A stretch of DNA of 33,561 nucleotides from MHLP01 sp043736515 (GCA_043736515.1 JAYTCK010000014.1:1-33561), one strand, 5' to 3'; numbered from the stretch's first letter, positions 7,725 to 15,793 are shown. Made by a program: numbers and translations. The notes: generated by a model from the letters alone, not told the origin.

Positions 7725-8967
7725 TGGAGCGGCGCAAAAAGGAGGGAATAACTCCAAGATCATCATCCTCTTCATCATCTTCGAGTCCGTTTATTGTGTT
7801 TTGCTTCACCTCCGGCTGACGCTGACGATCCTCAGGGACTGCATTAAAGATTGCACGGTCGAGATTGTCCTTTTCGCCCTTGCGTACCGCGTCAACAAGC
7901 TTTTCGCTGTTTTTTGAAAACAGTGCGCCACGATCATCCTCATCTTCGCCCTCTTCGTCCCCGGCTGTTTCAATTGCGACAGAACGCTCACTTCCGGGCT
8001 TCTTTGAGCGACCAGCTTCAGGAAATCCTGTTGCTATCACCGTAATCTTTATTTCCCCCTTACGGAGTTTTGCGTCAATGATTGCACCAAAGATAACTTT
8101 AGCATTAGCGTCAACTGATTCAGTAATTATTTTTGCAGCCTCTTGAATTTCATTCATGGTCATGTCTTCGTTCCCCGCAATTGCGAATAGGACACCGCGT
8201 GCACCGTTAATAGAGACGTCAAGTAGAGGAGAGTTGATCGCCATCCGTGCTGCTTCGGTCGCGCGATTCTCACCTGTAGCAAGACCAATTCCCATGAGTG
8301 CCGTCCCCGCATCGGCCATGATCGCCTTGATGTCAGCAAAGTCAACGTTAATCAGGCCCGGGGTGGTAATAAGGTCGGAAATACCTTCAACCGCTTGCCT
8401 AAGCACTTCGTCGCACTGAGCAAAGGCAGAAAGAATCGTAGTGTCCTTTGAGGAGTTGAGCAGTTTGTCATTGGGGATGATGATTAGTGCGTCCACTTCG
8501 TTCTCAAGTGACTCAAGTCCCTTTTCGGCCAGATTCATGCGCTGAAATCCTTCAAAGAAAAAAGGCTTTGTCACAACACCAATTGTGAGTGCGTTTAACT
8601 CACGCGCCGTTTTCGCGATTATGGGGGATGCGCCTGTACCTGTCCCGCCTCCCATACCGCTCGCAATGAAGACCATGTCTGCGCCCTTAAGAGCTTCTTG
8701 AATTTCCTCTTTTGTCTCTTCGGCGGCCCGGCGACCCAGCTCGGGATTCATCCCAGTGCCGAGTCCACGGGTAAGATTTTTTCCAATATGAATTTTTTTT
8801 GTTGCAAGAGAATTATGAAGATCCTGCGCATCGGTATTTGCGACAATGAACTCCACGCCGGTTACCTTGGAGCGCATCATGTGATTTACCGCGTTGCGAC
8901 CAGAACCACCGACTCCAACAACCTTGATGCGTGCGAAGGCTTCGATCTCAGGATTAACTTTAGGCAT
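7714..8967 (-). CDS. ftsZ: Cell division protein FtsZ
   Basis: 417 aa tubulin-like GTPase that polymerises into the division ring. GVGGSGRNAVNHM (18-30) is the nucleotide-binding loop and GMGGGTGTG (104-112) is the tubulin signature. An acidic, low-complexity linker follows the GTPase core. The protein ends with GVIPSFLRR, the conserved C-terminal peptide that docks on FtsA, and ftsA lies immediately upstream. A -10 box TATAAA ends 6 nt before the ATG, so ftsZ probably has its own leaderless transcript besides read-through from ftsA. The last codons form one arm of a long palindrome. Confidence 0.97.
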   Translation of the reverse strand: MPKVNPEIEAFARIKVVGVGGSGRNAVNHMMRSKVTGVEFIVANTDAQDLHNSLATKKIHIGKNLTRGLGTGMNPELGRRAAEETKEEIQEALKGADMVFIASGMGGGTGTGASPIIAKTARELNALTIGVVTKPFFFEGFQRMNLAEKGLESLENEVDALIIIPNDKLLNSSKDTTILSAFAQCDEVLRQAVEGISDLITTPGLINVDFADIKAIMADAGTALMGIGLATGENRATEAARMAINSPLLDVSINGARGVLFAIAGNEDMTMNEIQEAAKIITESVDANAKVIFGAIIDAKLRKGEIKITVIATGFPEAGRSKKPGSERSVAIETAGDEEGEDEDDRGALFSKNSEKLVDAVRKGEKDNLDRAIFNAVPEDRQRQPEVKQNTINGLEDDEEDDDLGVIPSFLRRSKLR

Positions 8968-8973
8968 AGTAAC

Positions 8974-8979
8974 TTTATA
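8974..8979 (-). promoter_or_regulatory. -10 box of ftsZ (leaderless)
   Basis: TATAAA on the minus strand ends 6 nt before the ftsZ ATG. The -35 region is weak. The 192-bp ftsA-ftsZ spacer has no other feature I can name. Confidence 0.45.
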
Positions 8980-9159
8980 GATAATTAAGACACCGACATC
9001 GTAGCGGTGAGTTCGATAATAAGATTAGTATAGCAGAAAATGCGTGGAGTCAAAAATCGTAAATTTGAAATTTCAAGTGAAAGACACAAATGTAAAATGT
9101 CAAAGTTTATTTCCTTACACGTTCATATATAAGGATATTATAAAAGCCTATTTTGGGAG

Positions 9160-10338
9160 TTAGGGGAGAAGTTGCTTAAAGAGATTTTGAAAAAAATCTT
9201 TCATTCGTACAAATATATCACTTCCCATTTTCACCATCGGGCGATCGTTGGTAATGCCCCATATGGCGAGCCCGTATGCGACAAACCATGATGTGTCTTT
9301 GACCTGTTTTTTAGACTTTGGATAGTTGGCAAAGTCGAGGCTAATCGAAGGGACTTTTGAAGGAAGTTTCATTGCCGCGCGTGCAAAGTCCTCGATGGTC
9401 TCTAGTCCGCAACCTCCTCCTGTCAGAATAATCCCTGCAGGAAGTAATTCGTTCTTTCCGATTTTTTTCAAATGGTTTATGACCAGCTCAAACATATCCT
9501 CAAGTCGGCTCATCACTATGTCGTTAAGTTTTTTTCTTGGGAAAAGATTTGCACCTTTTCCAAGCTTCACAAGCTCAGCTTCCTCGAGTGGTATCTTAAG
9601 CCCAAGTGCAAGGTCGTTTGTGATATCGGTACTGCCGATAGGAAAAACTTCAAGTGATATAGGAATATTGTCCTCATATACGACAATAGAAACAGTTTCT
9701 GCTCCAATATTTGCAAGAACACATCCTGCAATTTTTTGTGCCTTTGTCAGGGCAACGAATGAAGCGGCGACGGGAGCGGCGCATGCATCAATGACCTCCA
9801 CTCCTGCTTCTTCAACGGCGCGTATAAGATCATTGAGATGTTGGTCGATGCAGGTAACTATAAGGCATTTCGCCTCAAGCTTCAGACCCTTCATTCCGGC
9901 TGGCCTACCGTAAACTTTTTTTCCGTCTACGTAATATTCGATGGGAATAGTGTGGAGAATACGTTTGTTGGCCGGGTTTTGCAGATTAAGTTCGCATGCA
10001 TGATTTGCACGCTCGACATCATTCTCGGTAATTTCAGAATCAGCGCGGGAGATGATTGCTGCGCCAGAAGTCTGAGTGCCCTCAAGCCCCACCCCACCCA
10101 CTGAAAGAAACGCATCACGTATACGAATGCCCGAGTTTTGCTCTGCTTCTTCAACGGCGAGGCGAACACCTCGTACCGCATCGGCAATATTAATGATGTA
10201 TCCATGACGCAGACCACGGGACTCCGCCTTGCCAAAGCCAAGGATGTGAGGCGGTCCGCCACCCTGAGTGTATTCCGTAATCACCACACGGATCGTGTGC
10301 GTGCCAATATCGATCCCGGTAATAATGCGTTTGGACAT
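9160..10338 (-). CDS. ftsA: Cell division protein FtsA
   Basis: 392 aa actin-fold ATPase that anchors FtsZ to the membrane. The N-terminus has the phosphate-1 loop GIDIGTHTIRVV (8-19), and LANIGAETVSIVVYE and ILTGGGCGL match the later actin-family motifs. The C-terminus carries an amphipathic stretch rich in Phe and Lys (FVRMKDFFQNLFKQLL), as expected for the membrane-targeting helix. It follows rpsU and ybeY on the same strand, 36 nt after ybeY, and precedes ftsZ. Confidence 0.95.
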   Translation of the reverse strand: MSKRIITGIDIGTHTIRVVITEYTQGGGPPHILGFGKAESRGLRHGYIINIADAVRGVRLAVEEAEQNSGIRIRDAFLSVGGVGLEGTQTSGAAIISRADSEITENDVERANHACELNLQNPANKRILHTIPIEYYVDGKKVYGRPAGMKGLKLEAKCLIVTCIDQHLNDLIRAVEEAGVEVIDACAAPVAASFVALTKAQKIAGCVLANIGAETVSIVVYEDNIPISLEVFPIGSTDITNDLALGLKIPLEEAELVKLGKGANLFPRKKLNDIVMSRLEDMFELVINHLKKIGKNELLPAGIILTGGGCGLETIEDFARAAMKLPSKVPSISLDFANYPKSKKQVKDTSWFVAYGLAIWGITNDRPMVKMGSDIFVRMKDFFQNLFKQLLP

Positions 10339-10374
10339 AATGGTAAGGAGCTCGCTCTCCCATTGTCCTCAAGA

Positions 10375-10785
10375 TCAATACGTGTTCTTGATGTTGAACT
10401 TTGAAAGCAGTCGCTGCTCTTTACTTTCCATTGTACTACCGTGTGCCATTCCTTTCAAATGAAGCAGTCCGTGGATAACAAGAAGTGCAACGAAATACTC
10501 ATAGGATTCTTCACGTGCACGATGCTCACGGCGCGCCTGCTTCAGGTTAAGAAAGATCTCACCGTTCTCCTTATCAATTGGAAATGACAAGACATTGGGG
10601 ATATATGTTTTGCCGCGATATTTAGTGTTGAGCGTGCGGGTCCGCGTGTCTCCGGCGAAAACGAGGGAGAGGTTGTATTTTTCTCCAAGCACCGCGCTCT
10701 TGATAGACAGAAAAGGCAGGGAGGGGACCCTGTCTTTTGTGGTACGCGTAATACCAAAATTCTTTTTATCTGCGGCTGTCGCCAT
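10375..10785 (-). CDS. ybeY: Endoribonuclease YbeY (rRNA maturation factor)
   Basis: 136 aa from ATG 10785. VLSFP (about 80-84) and HGLLHLKGMAH (about 105-115) are the YbeY signatures; the His residues of HGxLHLxGxxH bind the catalytic zinc. The enzyme acts in 16S rRNA 3' end processing and ribosome quality control. The start overlaps the end of rpsU by 20 nt, which suggests translational coupling. A longer form from ATG 10827 (150 aa) has GAGGA close upstream and cannot be excluded, but its extra residues are not family-like. Confidence 0.88.
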   Translation of the reverse strand: MATAADKKNFGITRTTKDRVPSLPFLSIKSAVLGEKYNLSLVFAGDTRTRTLNTKYRGKTYIPNVLSFPIDKENGEIFLNLKQARREHRAREESYEYFVALLVIHGLLHLKGMAHGSTMESKEQRLLSKFNIKNTY

Positions 10786-11017
10786 GAGTTTTCTCGACAA
10801 TCTTGCCGAGCTTTTTGAGGTGAGCATATTCCTCAGTCTTTTTCATGGTAACCAATGCACGGCGCTTGGTCTTGAGCTTTGACATTTTGCGCTCAAAATA
10901 GCGATCCTCACGAACACGGGCAAGTGCCTGTGTGCCTTGTACGCGTTTGGTAAAACGGCGGATCAGTGCGGCTGCTGATTCATTGCCTTGCTTTTTCACT
11001 TCTGCGATGATTTTCAT
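10766..11017 (-). CDS. rpsU: Small ribosomal subunit protein bS21
   Basis: 83 aa from ATG 11017. The N-terminal part EVKKQGNESAAALIRRFTKR matches the bS21 core, followed by a basic tail. The upstream extension to 11056 is rejected because a promoter TTGCGT-17-TAGGAT (11028-11056) ends 10 nt before ATG 11017. It is the first gene of a ribosome/division cluster rpsU-ybeY-ftsA. bS21 binds near the anti-Shine-Dalgarno end of 16S rRNA. Confidence 0.9.
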   Translation of the reverse strand: MKIIAEVKKQGNESAAALIRRFTKRVQGTQALARVREDRYFERKMSKLKTKRRALVTMKKTEEYAHLKKLGKIVEKTHGDSRR

Positions 11018-11027
11018 ATGTGGGACT

Positions 11028-11056
11028 ATCCTAACATGACCCCCAAAAACACGCAA
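11028..11056 (-). promoter_or_regulatory. Promoter of the rpsU-ybeY-ftsA unit
   Basis: TTGCGT (11051-11056) and TAGGAT (11028-11033) have 17-nt spacing, with TG one base before the -10 (extended -10). The leader is at most about 4 nt. Confidence 0.6.
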
Positions 11057-11084
11057 TGTCAGGCATCAGCAAATAGACCACCTT

Positions 11085-11200
11085 CCATTTTAGGCTCAAT
11101 TAGTCAAAATGGATGCCCGTAGAGAAGGAGAGGAATCCTGGATGAGCATCATCGGAATGATGCAAACATCTCAAAGCAGATGTGCATCCTAAAAGGTATG
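11085..11200. repeat. Cluster of small hairpins upstream of the rpsU promoter
   Basis: CCATTTT...AAAATGG, GCATCAT-CGGA-ATGATGC, ACATCT...AGATGT and an enclosing GGATGC...GCATCC occur in a row. No gene is visible here on either strand. Confidence 0.45.
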
Positions 11201-11243
11201 GCGCTAGCGCAGTGTTTTGAAAGTGTCCTCAATGAGATACAAA

Positions 11244-11265
11244 AAAACCGCTGTTTAGCGGTTTT
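11244..11265 (-). terminator. Terminator of the small membrane protein gene
   Basis: AAAACCGCT-GTTT-AGCGGTTTT is a perfect 9-bp stem. On the minus strand it runs into seven T residues, 67 nt after the stop of the gene at 11333-11686. Confidence 0.8.
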
Positions 11266-11332
11266 CCGGAATATGATCACTCGATCACCCGACGAACTTA
11301 GGGGAGACCTTTGGTCCGTGGCAATGTTGCAG

Positions 11333-11686
11333 TTATCTCCTCTGAGTAAATCTCCACAACAAATACATTCCGTTGAGCAGAAATGGTGCGAGATAGATCA
11401 AAATAAATGTTACGTAAATGTAAGAGGGATCACTTATGGTCTCATGAATGTTTAAAAGTGAAATACAAGCTTCAAATGTGCAGTAACCAAACAAGAGAGT
11501 CCACACAGCAGCAAAGTAAAGGTCACCCTTCGTGTTTTTTTTACGAAAAATCAAATCAAAAAAATAAAGGTAGAGAGCAGACACAGTACTAAGCACGATT
11601 ATTAATTCAAGCCCCTCGACTAGTAGCGCGGAAGCGAAAAGTGCCGACAGCGCGAGTCCATTCACGATACGAGTTACAACGAACAT
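11333..11686 (-). CDS. Small integral membrane protein, unknown function
   Basis: 117 aa. Hydrophobic segments lie at about 7-47 (two helices close together), 56-78 and 90-110, which suggests four membrane spans and a basic C-terminus (WRFTQRR). No family is recognised. It is supported as a real gene by GGAG 6 nt before the ATG, a promoter TTCGAC-16-TATACT (11745-11772) and a terminator with a T-run downstream. Confidence 0.7.
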   Translation of the reverse strand: MFVVTRIVNGLALSALFASALLVEGLELIIVLSTVSALYLYFFDLIFRKKNTKGDLYFAAVWTLLFGYCTFEACISLLNIHETISDPSYIYVTFILIYLAPFLLNGMYLLWRFTQRR

Positions 11687-12008
11687 AGCAAACTCCAGCT
11701 TTGTAATCTAGATGAAGACTAGCAAAGATGAGTGAGTAGTAGCAAGTATAATTTTTTCGTTTCCCAGTCGAAGGAGAATACGTCAAGCTCGAACGCCAGT
11801 CTTGAGAGAGAGGTCTCTTCTTTTGCAAAATATTGCGCAGTGCCGGTTTGGCATGGTTCGCCGCTTTGGGCGGCAAACCGTGGGAGCGATCAAATTTTCC
11901 TTAGCGGTACTCCGCTTAGGAAAATTGAAGTACCCTCGTGGCATATAGCCCAGCCGCCGGCTGGGCCGGCTGATGCGTGTTTTGTAAATGAATGGGGCCG
12001 AGCGACTT
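11687..12008. other. Gene-free spacer 3' of hisS with strong hairpins
   Basis: The part next to hisS (11843-11975) has three strong inverted repeats: CGGTTT...AAACCG around GCCGC/GCGGC (11845-11880), AATTTTCCTTAGCGG/CCGCTTAGGAAAATT with one mismatch (11893-11926), and CAGCC/GGCTG (around 11950-11965). The sequence GCGCAGTGCC at 11835-11844 also occurs in the rpsA/gyrA palindromes. The promoter of the 11333-11686 gene is at 11745-11772. Confidence 0.5.
11745..11772 (-). promoter_or_regulatory. Promoter of the small membrane protein gene
   Basis: TTCGAC (11767-11772) and TATACT (11745-11750) are 16 nt apart on the minus strand. The leader is about 50 nt and ends with GGAG. Confidence 0.45.
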
Positions 12009-13415
12009 TTATTTGATTTTCTTGATGTACTCGGCTAGATCCTTGAGCTTCAGTGTGTCTTGTGAACGTGTCACCATGTCGCGAACGATGACGGTGCCGT
12101 CGAGGGCTTCTTTTTGTCCAAATATAAGTGCGTGAGGTACCTTCATTTTTTCTGCAATTGCGAGTTGCACTGAAAGACCATCTTTATTAAGCGAATGAAT
12201 GACGGGGATGCGTGCACCGCGCAGCACCTCAATGATTTCAAGCGACTTTAGCTTTGCTTCAAACCCAAGCTGAATGAAGTAAATTTTTGGTTTTCGTACA
12301 ATACGAGGGCTCACGGCTTTATAGTTAGGAGACATGAGTACGCGATCTACGCCAATGCCTACACCCATGCCAGGCACATCCTTCTTCGATCCCAATCGCT
12401 TTGCAAGATAGTCGTAACGTCCGCCACCTGCAACAGAGAGGGGAGCGTTCTCGGCATCCTCCTTTTCCTCTTTCTTTTTTTTGTCGCTCTTTTCTTTGTC
12501 TGTTGCTTCAAGCTGTGTGCTGTTCTCTGCAAGAACTTCAAGTGGGCGCTCGTCAGGAATCTCGGTGATTTCAAAAACAGTATGCGTATAATAGTCCAAA
12601 CCTCGAACGAGGTTGGTGTTAATACGGTACGTGAGCTTGAGGGCGTCAAGATATTCCAACACTTCCTTGAAGTGCAATTTTGCAGCAGGAGAGAGGTGTG
12701 CGATTGTCTGCGGAGCCTTTTCCTTAAATGGCTGGCACTCAGCTTTTTTACAATCAAGTAGTCTCATGGGATTTGTTTTGATGCGCTGTTTGCAGTCTGC
12801 ACAAAGATGATTGATGTGTTTGCGATAGTACGCAGTAAGCTCGCGCAGATATGGTACACGCGACTCCTTGTCACCGATCGAATTAACTTCGATCATGATA
12901 TTCGTGAGACCAACTTCCTTCAAAATCATTGCGGTGAGATAGATGACCATGGCATCTGCGACAGACTTCGGAGAGCCGATCATCTCCATTCCAAACTGTT
13001 TGAGTTCTCGATACCTGCCACGTTGAGGGTTGTCGTGGCGGAAGAATGAGCCATAGTAGTAGAGCTTAATCGGCTGAGACATCGATTGCATACCGTGCTC
13101 AAGATATGCTCGCATCACAGGCGCAGTGCCTTCAGGTCGAAGCGCAAGTTTGTCACCTCCTTTCGTGCGCAGGGAATACATCTCTTTTCCTACAAGATCA
13201 GTATCCTCACTCTGTGTTGTGAGAAATACATCCTCCTTTTCCAAGATTGGTGTTTCAATTGGCTGAAATCCGTAATACAGGGCAACCTCAGCAGCCTTTT
13301 CATAAAAGCCCTGATACTTGTGGTGCTCCTCGCCAATAAAGTCTCGCATGCCCTTTGGTGCGGTGGGTACTTCACGACTGCGTTCCTTGCCCTCTTTTTT
13401 TTCTACTTTTGCCAT
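12009..13415 (-). CDS. hisS: Histidyl-tRNA synthetase
   Basis: 468 aa class II synthetase. Motif 1 region is near residue 55, motif 2 is GSFFRHDNPQRGRYRE (122-137), the histidine-binding block is LVRGLDYYTHTVFE (269-282), and motif 3 starts at AGGGRYDYL (329-337). Residues 286-326 contain an unusual Lys/Glu-rich insertion just before GGGRYD. A Cys set C205-x2-C208 and C222-x4-C227 could bind zinc. It follows lepB by 19 nt on the same strand, so the two are probably cotranscribed. Its 3' flank carries strong hairpins instead of a simple terminator. Confidence 0.96.
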   Translation of the reverse strand: MAKVEKKEGKERSREVPTAPKGMRDFIGEEHHKYQGFYEKAAEVALYYGFQPIETPILEKEDVFLTTQSEDTDLVGKEMYSLRTKGGDKLALRPEGTAPVMRAYLEHGMQSMSQPIKLYYYGSFFRHDNPQRGRYRELKQFGMEMIGSPKSVADAMVIYLTAMILKEVGLTNIMIEVNSIGDKESRVPYLRELTAYYRKHINHLCADCKQRIKTNPMRLLDCKKAECQPFKEKAPQTIAHLSPAAKLHFKEVLEYLDALKLTYRINTNLVRGLDYYTHTVFEITEIPDERPLEVLAENSTQLEATDKEKSDKKKKEEKEDAENAPLSVAGGGRYDYLAKRLGSKKDVPGMGVGIGVDRVLMSPNYKAVSPRIVRKPKIYFIQLGFEAKLKSLEIIEVLRGARIPVIHSLNKDGLSVQLAIAEKMKVPHALIFGQKEALDGTVIVRDMVTRSQDTLKLKDLAEYIKKIK

Positions 13416-13434
13416 AATAACGTGTTCTTATAAT

Positions 13435-14103
13435 TTATAACGCACTAATATTGTAACTTTCTAATGATCCGGGGTGCAGTGTTATTTCGGTAAAGGGAAA
13501 AAGTCTGATGAGTGTTTTGCCATCCATAAGGCGCTCAGGTACGGGTCCCCATACGCGCGAATCAGAACTTTGGGCACGATTGTCTCCCATCACAAAGAAT
13601 TCCTCATTACTGAGCGTTCGCGCTGAGCTGTCGAGTTTTGGATTTTTAACATACGGTTCGTCGAGAACTATGGGATTGGGGTGCATGGGTCCGCTAATTG
13701 TTACGACGCCACGGAGGATAGTCACCGTCTCACCAGGAAGACCAATCACGCGCTTAATAAAGTACTTGGAAGGATCGTTGGGGTAACGGAGAATAACAAC
13801 ATCGCCACGATTGTAGACGCCTTTATACCTTGCGAGCTCGTTTACGATCAGATACTCACCGTTATGAAATGTTGGGAACATCGAATTTCCGGACACCACG
13901 AACGGCTGCGCTACATAGGTGCGGATAGGGAGGATAATGAGCGCTGCGACGATTGCATACCGCACTGTCTCCCAAACAATTTCAAGCGTCGTAGCAACCT
14001 TTGTTGCCCCCTCCGGCTCATTTTCGTTCTTCCTGATGGGGGGGATATCGCGGGATTCTTTGGGAATGCGGAGGTCCGTCACAATCTGATTTTCGGTGCT
14101 CAT
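13435..14103 (-). CDS. lepB: Signal peptidase I
   Basis: 222 aa from ATG 14103; a TTG at 14112 overlaps the -10 box and is rejected. One membrane span lies at about 47-63. The catalytic Ser74 is in SGNSMFPTF (71-79) and Lys117 in YFIKRVIGLPGE (114-125). The MGDNRAQSSDSR box of the family is also present. It removes signal peptides at the outer face of the membrane, which fits the two secreted S41 peptidases nearby. Its promoter overlaps the intergenic region shared with divergent pth. Confidence 0.95.
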   Translation of the reverse strand: MSTENQIVTDLRIPKESRDIPPIRKNENEPEGATKVATTLEIVWETVRYAIVAALIILPIRTYVAQPFVVSGNSMFPTFHNGEYLIVNELARYKGVYNRGDVVILRYPNDPSKYFIKRVIGLPGETVTILRGVVTISGPMHPNPIVLDEPYVKNPKLDSSARTLSNEEFFVMGDNRAQSSDSRVWGPVPERLMDGKTLIRLFPFTEITLHPGSLESYNISAL

Positions 14104-14111
14104 TTGGCTCA

Positions 14112-14140
14112 ATCATACGGCAAAAAATTGGTTGACACAA
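14112..14140 (-). promoter_or_regulatory. Promoter of lepB (leaderless)
   Basis: TTGTGT (14135-14140) and TATGAT (14112-14117) are 17 nt apart, and the -10 ends 8 nt before the ATG. Confidence 0.6.
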
Positions 14141-14186
14141 TGGAATGTGGTGTATTCTAATTTTTTCACATCACCATTTTAAAATA

Positions 14187-14195
14187 TGTTACACT
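14187..14195 (+). promoter_or_regulatory. Extended -10 of pth (leaderless)
   Basis: TGtTACACT ends 6 nt before ATG 14202, so the expected transcription start coincides with that ATG. Confidence 0.55.
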
Positions 14196-14201
14196 GCGAT
14201 G

Positions 14202-14798
14202 ATGAAATGGATTGTAGTGGGCCTCGGAAATCCGGGAAGTGAATACGAATACACCAGACACAATGCGGGGCGTATTGTGCTTGAGGTGTTTCGCAAAAAA
14301 TATGATTTTCCTGATTGGGAGTACAAGAAGCCCTATAATGCACTCGTGTCGAAAGGGGAGATTGACGGACACGAAGTACTCCTCTTGGAGCCCGAGACAT
14401 TCATGAACGAATCAGGAAAGAGTCTCGTCACACTCGTTAAAAGCCCCGACCAAGCAAGTCAGCTTGTTGTGATGCATGATGACGCGGACCTCCCCATTGG
14501 CGCATGGCGCTCTGCGCGCGACCGTGGGGCAGGGGGACAGAAAGGTGTTGAGTCTATCATCGCTACCATCAAGACCCGCGACTTCTATCGATTTCGCATC
14601 GGCGTTGCTCCCGACGTTCTATCAGGCGCCCTCCGCCGGAAAGCCGGTGACTTTGTGCTCGAAAAATTTTCTGTCGAAGAAATGTCCACAATCAAAAGCC
14701 GAAGTATCGGCATCGCAGAGCGCATGTGTTTTCTCATCACCAAAGGTCACGAAGAATTCAAAAACTCTGTCAAAAAAATAAAACCTGTTGATCCGTAG
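14202..14798 (+). CDS. pth: Peptidyl-tRNA hydrolase
   Basis: 198 aa from ATG 14202, which follows another ATG at 14199. The longer frame from 14145 is rejected because it would include the promoter. VVGLGNPGSEYEYTRHN contains catalytic His20, at the same position as in E. coli. FMNESG holds the conserved Asn, and MHDDADLPIG carries the catalytic-triad Asp. It recycles peptidyl-tRNA released from stalled ribosomes. It is divergent from lepB. Confidence 0.95.
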   Translation: MKWIVVGLGNPGSEYEYTRHNAGRIVLEVFRKKYDFPDWEYKKPYNALVSKGEIDGHEVLLLEPETFMNESGKSLVTLVKSPDQASQLVVMHDDADLPIGAWRSARDRGAGGQKGVESIIATIKTRDFYRFRIGVAPDVLSGALRRKAGDFVLEKFSVEEMSTIKSRSIGIAERMCFLITKGHEEFKNSVKKIKPVDP

Positions 14799-14841
14799 AT
14801 TTCAGTGCAAGCCTAATTAAAAACCGACAGGATACAAAAAA

Positions 14842-14860
14842 CCATCGATGCTATCGATGG
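14842..14860 (-). terminator. Terminator of the zinc-ribbon gene
   Basis: CCATCGAT-GCT-ATCGATGG is followed on the minus strand by six T residues, 10 nt past the stop of the gene at 14871-15080. On the plus strand it also sits 3' of pth. Confidence 0.75.
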
Positions 14861-14870
14861 AGTTTAATTC

Positions 14871-15080
14871 TTATCCTACATGGAGATGCATTTTCTTTTT
14901 GCATTCAGGGCATTCAATAAACGAATCAGCAATCGAAAGAAAGCCGATTGCGCAAAGGAATGATGCGATCCTCCCCGATTGTTCAGTTTTTTTAAGGTCA
15001 GTTATTTCGGGTTTAAACACACAGCCACAGGGGCACTCGAAAGCTTTAGACAATATGCCACTTTGTTCGATTGTACTCAT
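14871..15080 (-). CDS. Small zinc-ribbon protein, unknown function
   Basis: 69 aa. ECPCGC (15-20) and ECPEC (56-60) form a probable two-knuckle zinc ribbon separated by a 37-residue, partly hydrophobic stretch. The protein ends in a His-rich KKKMHLHVG. It is supported by GGGGTG 4-5 nt before the ATG, by a near-consensus promoter TTGACA-17-TAAATT (15117-15145) and by a terminator directly downstream. Function is unknown. Confidence 0.7.
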   Translation of the reverse strand: MSTIEQSGILSKAFECPCGCVFKPEITDLKKTEQSGRIASFLCAIGFLSIADSFIECPECKKKMHLHVG

Positions 15081-15116
15081 TGTTCACCCCGAGATTGAGA
15101 AGTTTTTGCTGGTAAT

Positions 15117-15145
15117 AATTTATTATGATTCGTTACTTTTGTCAA
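15117..15145 (-). promoter_or_regulatory. Promoter of the zinc-ribbon gene
   Basis: Perfect TTGACA (15140-15145) with 17-nt spacing to TAAATT (15117-15122). Confidence 0.65.
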
Positions 15146-15164
15146 TATAATATATAGAATTAAA

Positions 15165-15191
15165 TCCCGCACCCTCATCGTGAGGTGCGGG
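15165..15191. terminator. GC-rich hairpin between repeat-protein and zinc-ribbon genes
   Basis: CCCGCAC...GTGCGGG with an inner CTCA/TGAG, followed by GTTTTG on the plus strand and ATTTAATT on the minus strand. It probably ends the transcript of the gene at 15198-15566. Confidence 0.6.
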
Positions 15192-15197
15192 GTTTTG

Positions 15198-15566
15198 TTA
15201 TGCAGTCTGCAGATTGCCGGTATGACTTTTGCAGACGACGATTTGATGAACGATGTCACCGAAGCGGTTAATTTTGAATGTTGCGCCGTCTTTACTGGCG
15301 AGTGCAGTACCTTCAGCAAAGTGGCCAATCGAGACGCATCGCGCATCATACGCGGGCTTACCATCTCGGGTGATGTGAAAGTACTTACCATTCTTACTTG
15401 CTACAGCCAGTACATCGCACAAGTGGCCAACTCCATCGTACTCTGCCCTGTACGCTTTCTTGCCATCAGGAGTGATGTGAAACCGCGTTACACCCCTCGT
15501 GGCCAAAGCGAGTCCTTCTGAGAATTCACCAACAGCATCATATTTCGGAAATCTCAAATTTGTCAT
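15198..15566 (-). CDS. WG-repeat-like beta protein, unknown function
   Basis: 122 aa from ATG 15566, set by AAAGGAGAG 7 nt upstream; the longer frame to 15653 has no site. It consists of about three repeats of some 33 residues, each with YDxVGxFxEGLALAxxxGxxxFHIxxDGKxAY (consensus by eye). This pattern resembles WG/KWG repeat proteins, which are short beta-rich repeats of unclear function in many bacteria. Its start overlaps the stop of a small upstream frame (ATGA), see the 15563-15692 entry. Confidence 0.72.
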   Translation of the reverse strand: MTNLRFPKYDAVGEFSEGLALATRGVTRFHITPDGKKAYRAEYDGVGHLCDVLAVASKNGKYFHITRDGKPAYDARCVSIGHFAEGTALASKDGATFKINRFGDIVHQIVVCKSHTGNLQTA

Positions 15567-15692
15567 AAGTATCTCTCCTTTGTGAAAGTGGACAATGCGC
15601 ATGCGGGTATTGCGAGCTCCTCTTTGGTGTTGGTGACGATGGGGCCTTCGCACTCACCATTTCTGCAGTGGCCAATCTTTTCTATTTTCCAT
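15563..15692 (-). pseudogene. Possible frameshifted mini-gene upstream of the WG-like gene
   Basis: A frame with protein-like content (GHCRNGECEG, later PAC) ends in TGA overlapping the next ATG as ATGA, typical of coupled genes. It has no start codon of its own. An ATG at 15692, with GGAGG 11 nt upstream, is in another frame, and a single-base deletion in the AAAA run right after it joins them into a 42-codon gene. Either a sequencing error, a decayed gene or a frameshift at the A-run is possible. Confidence 0.35.
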
Positions 15693-15764
15693 CAGGCACA
15701 GAACCTCCAAAAAATTTCTTGCGTAAGCGTAGCAAATTCATACAGCACGCCAAACGGACATACA

Positions 15765-15793
15765 AAAAACCATCCGAGGAGTGGATGGTTTTT
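15765..15793. terminator. Terminator downstream of rpsA
   Basis: AAAAACCATCC / GGATGGTTTTT, 11 bp with a 7-nt loop, with T-runs on both strands. It closes the rpsA transcript after the palindromic element. Confidence 0.7.

Noticed and set aside
9326..9913. 195-aa plus-strand frame opposite ftsA
   Set aside because: Ser/Ala/Ile-rich shadow of a conserved gene, no ribosome binding site.
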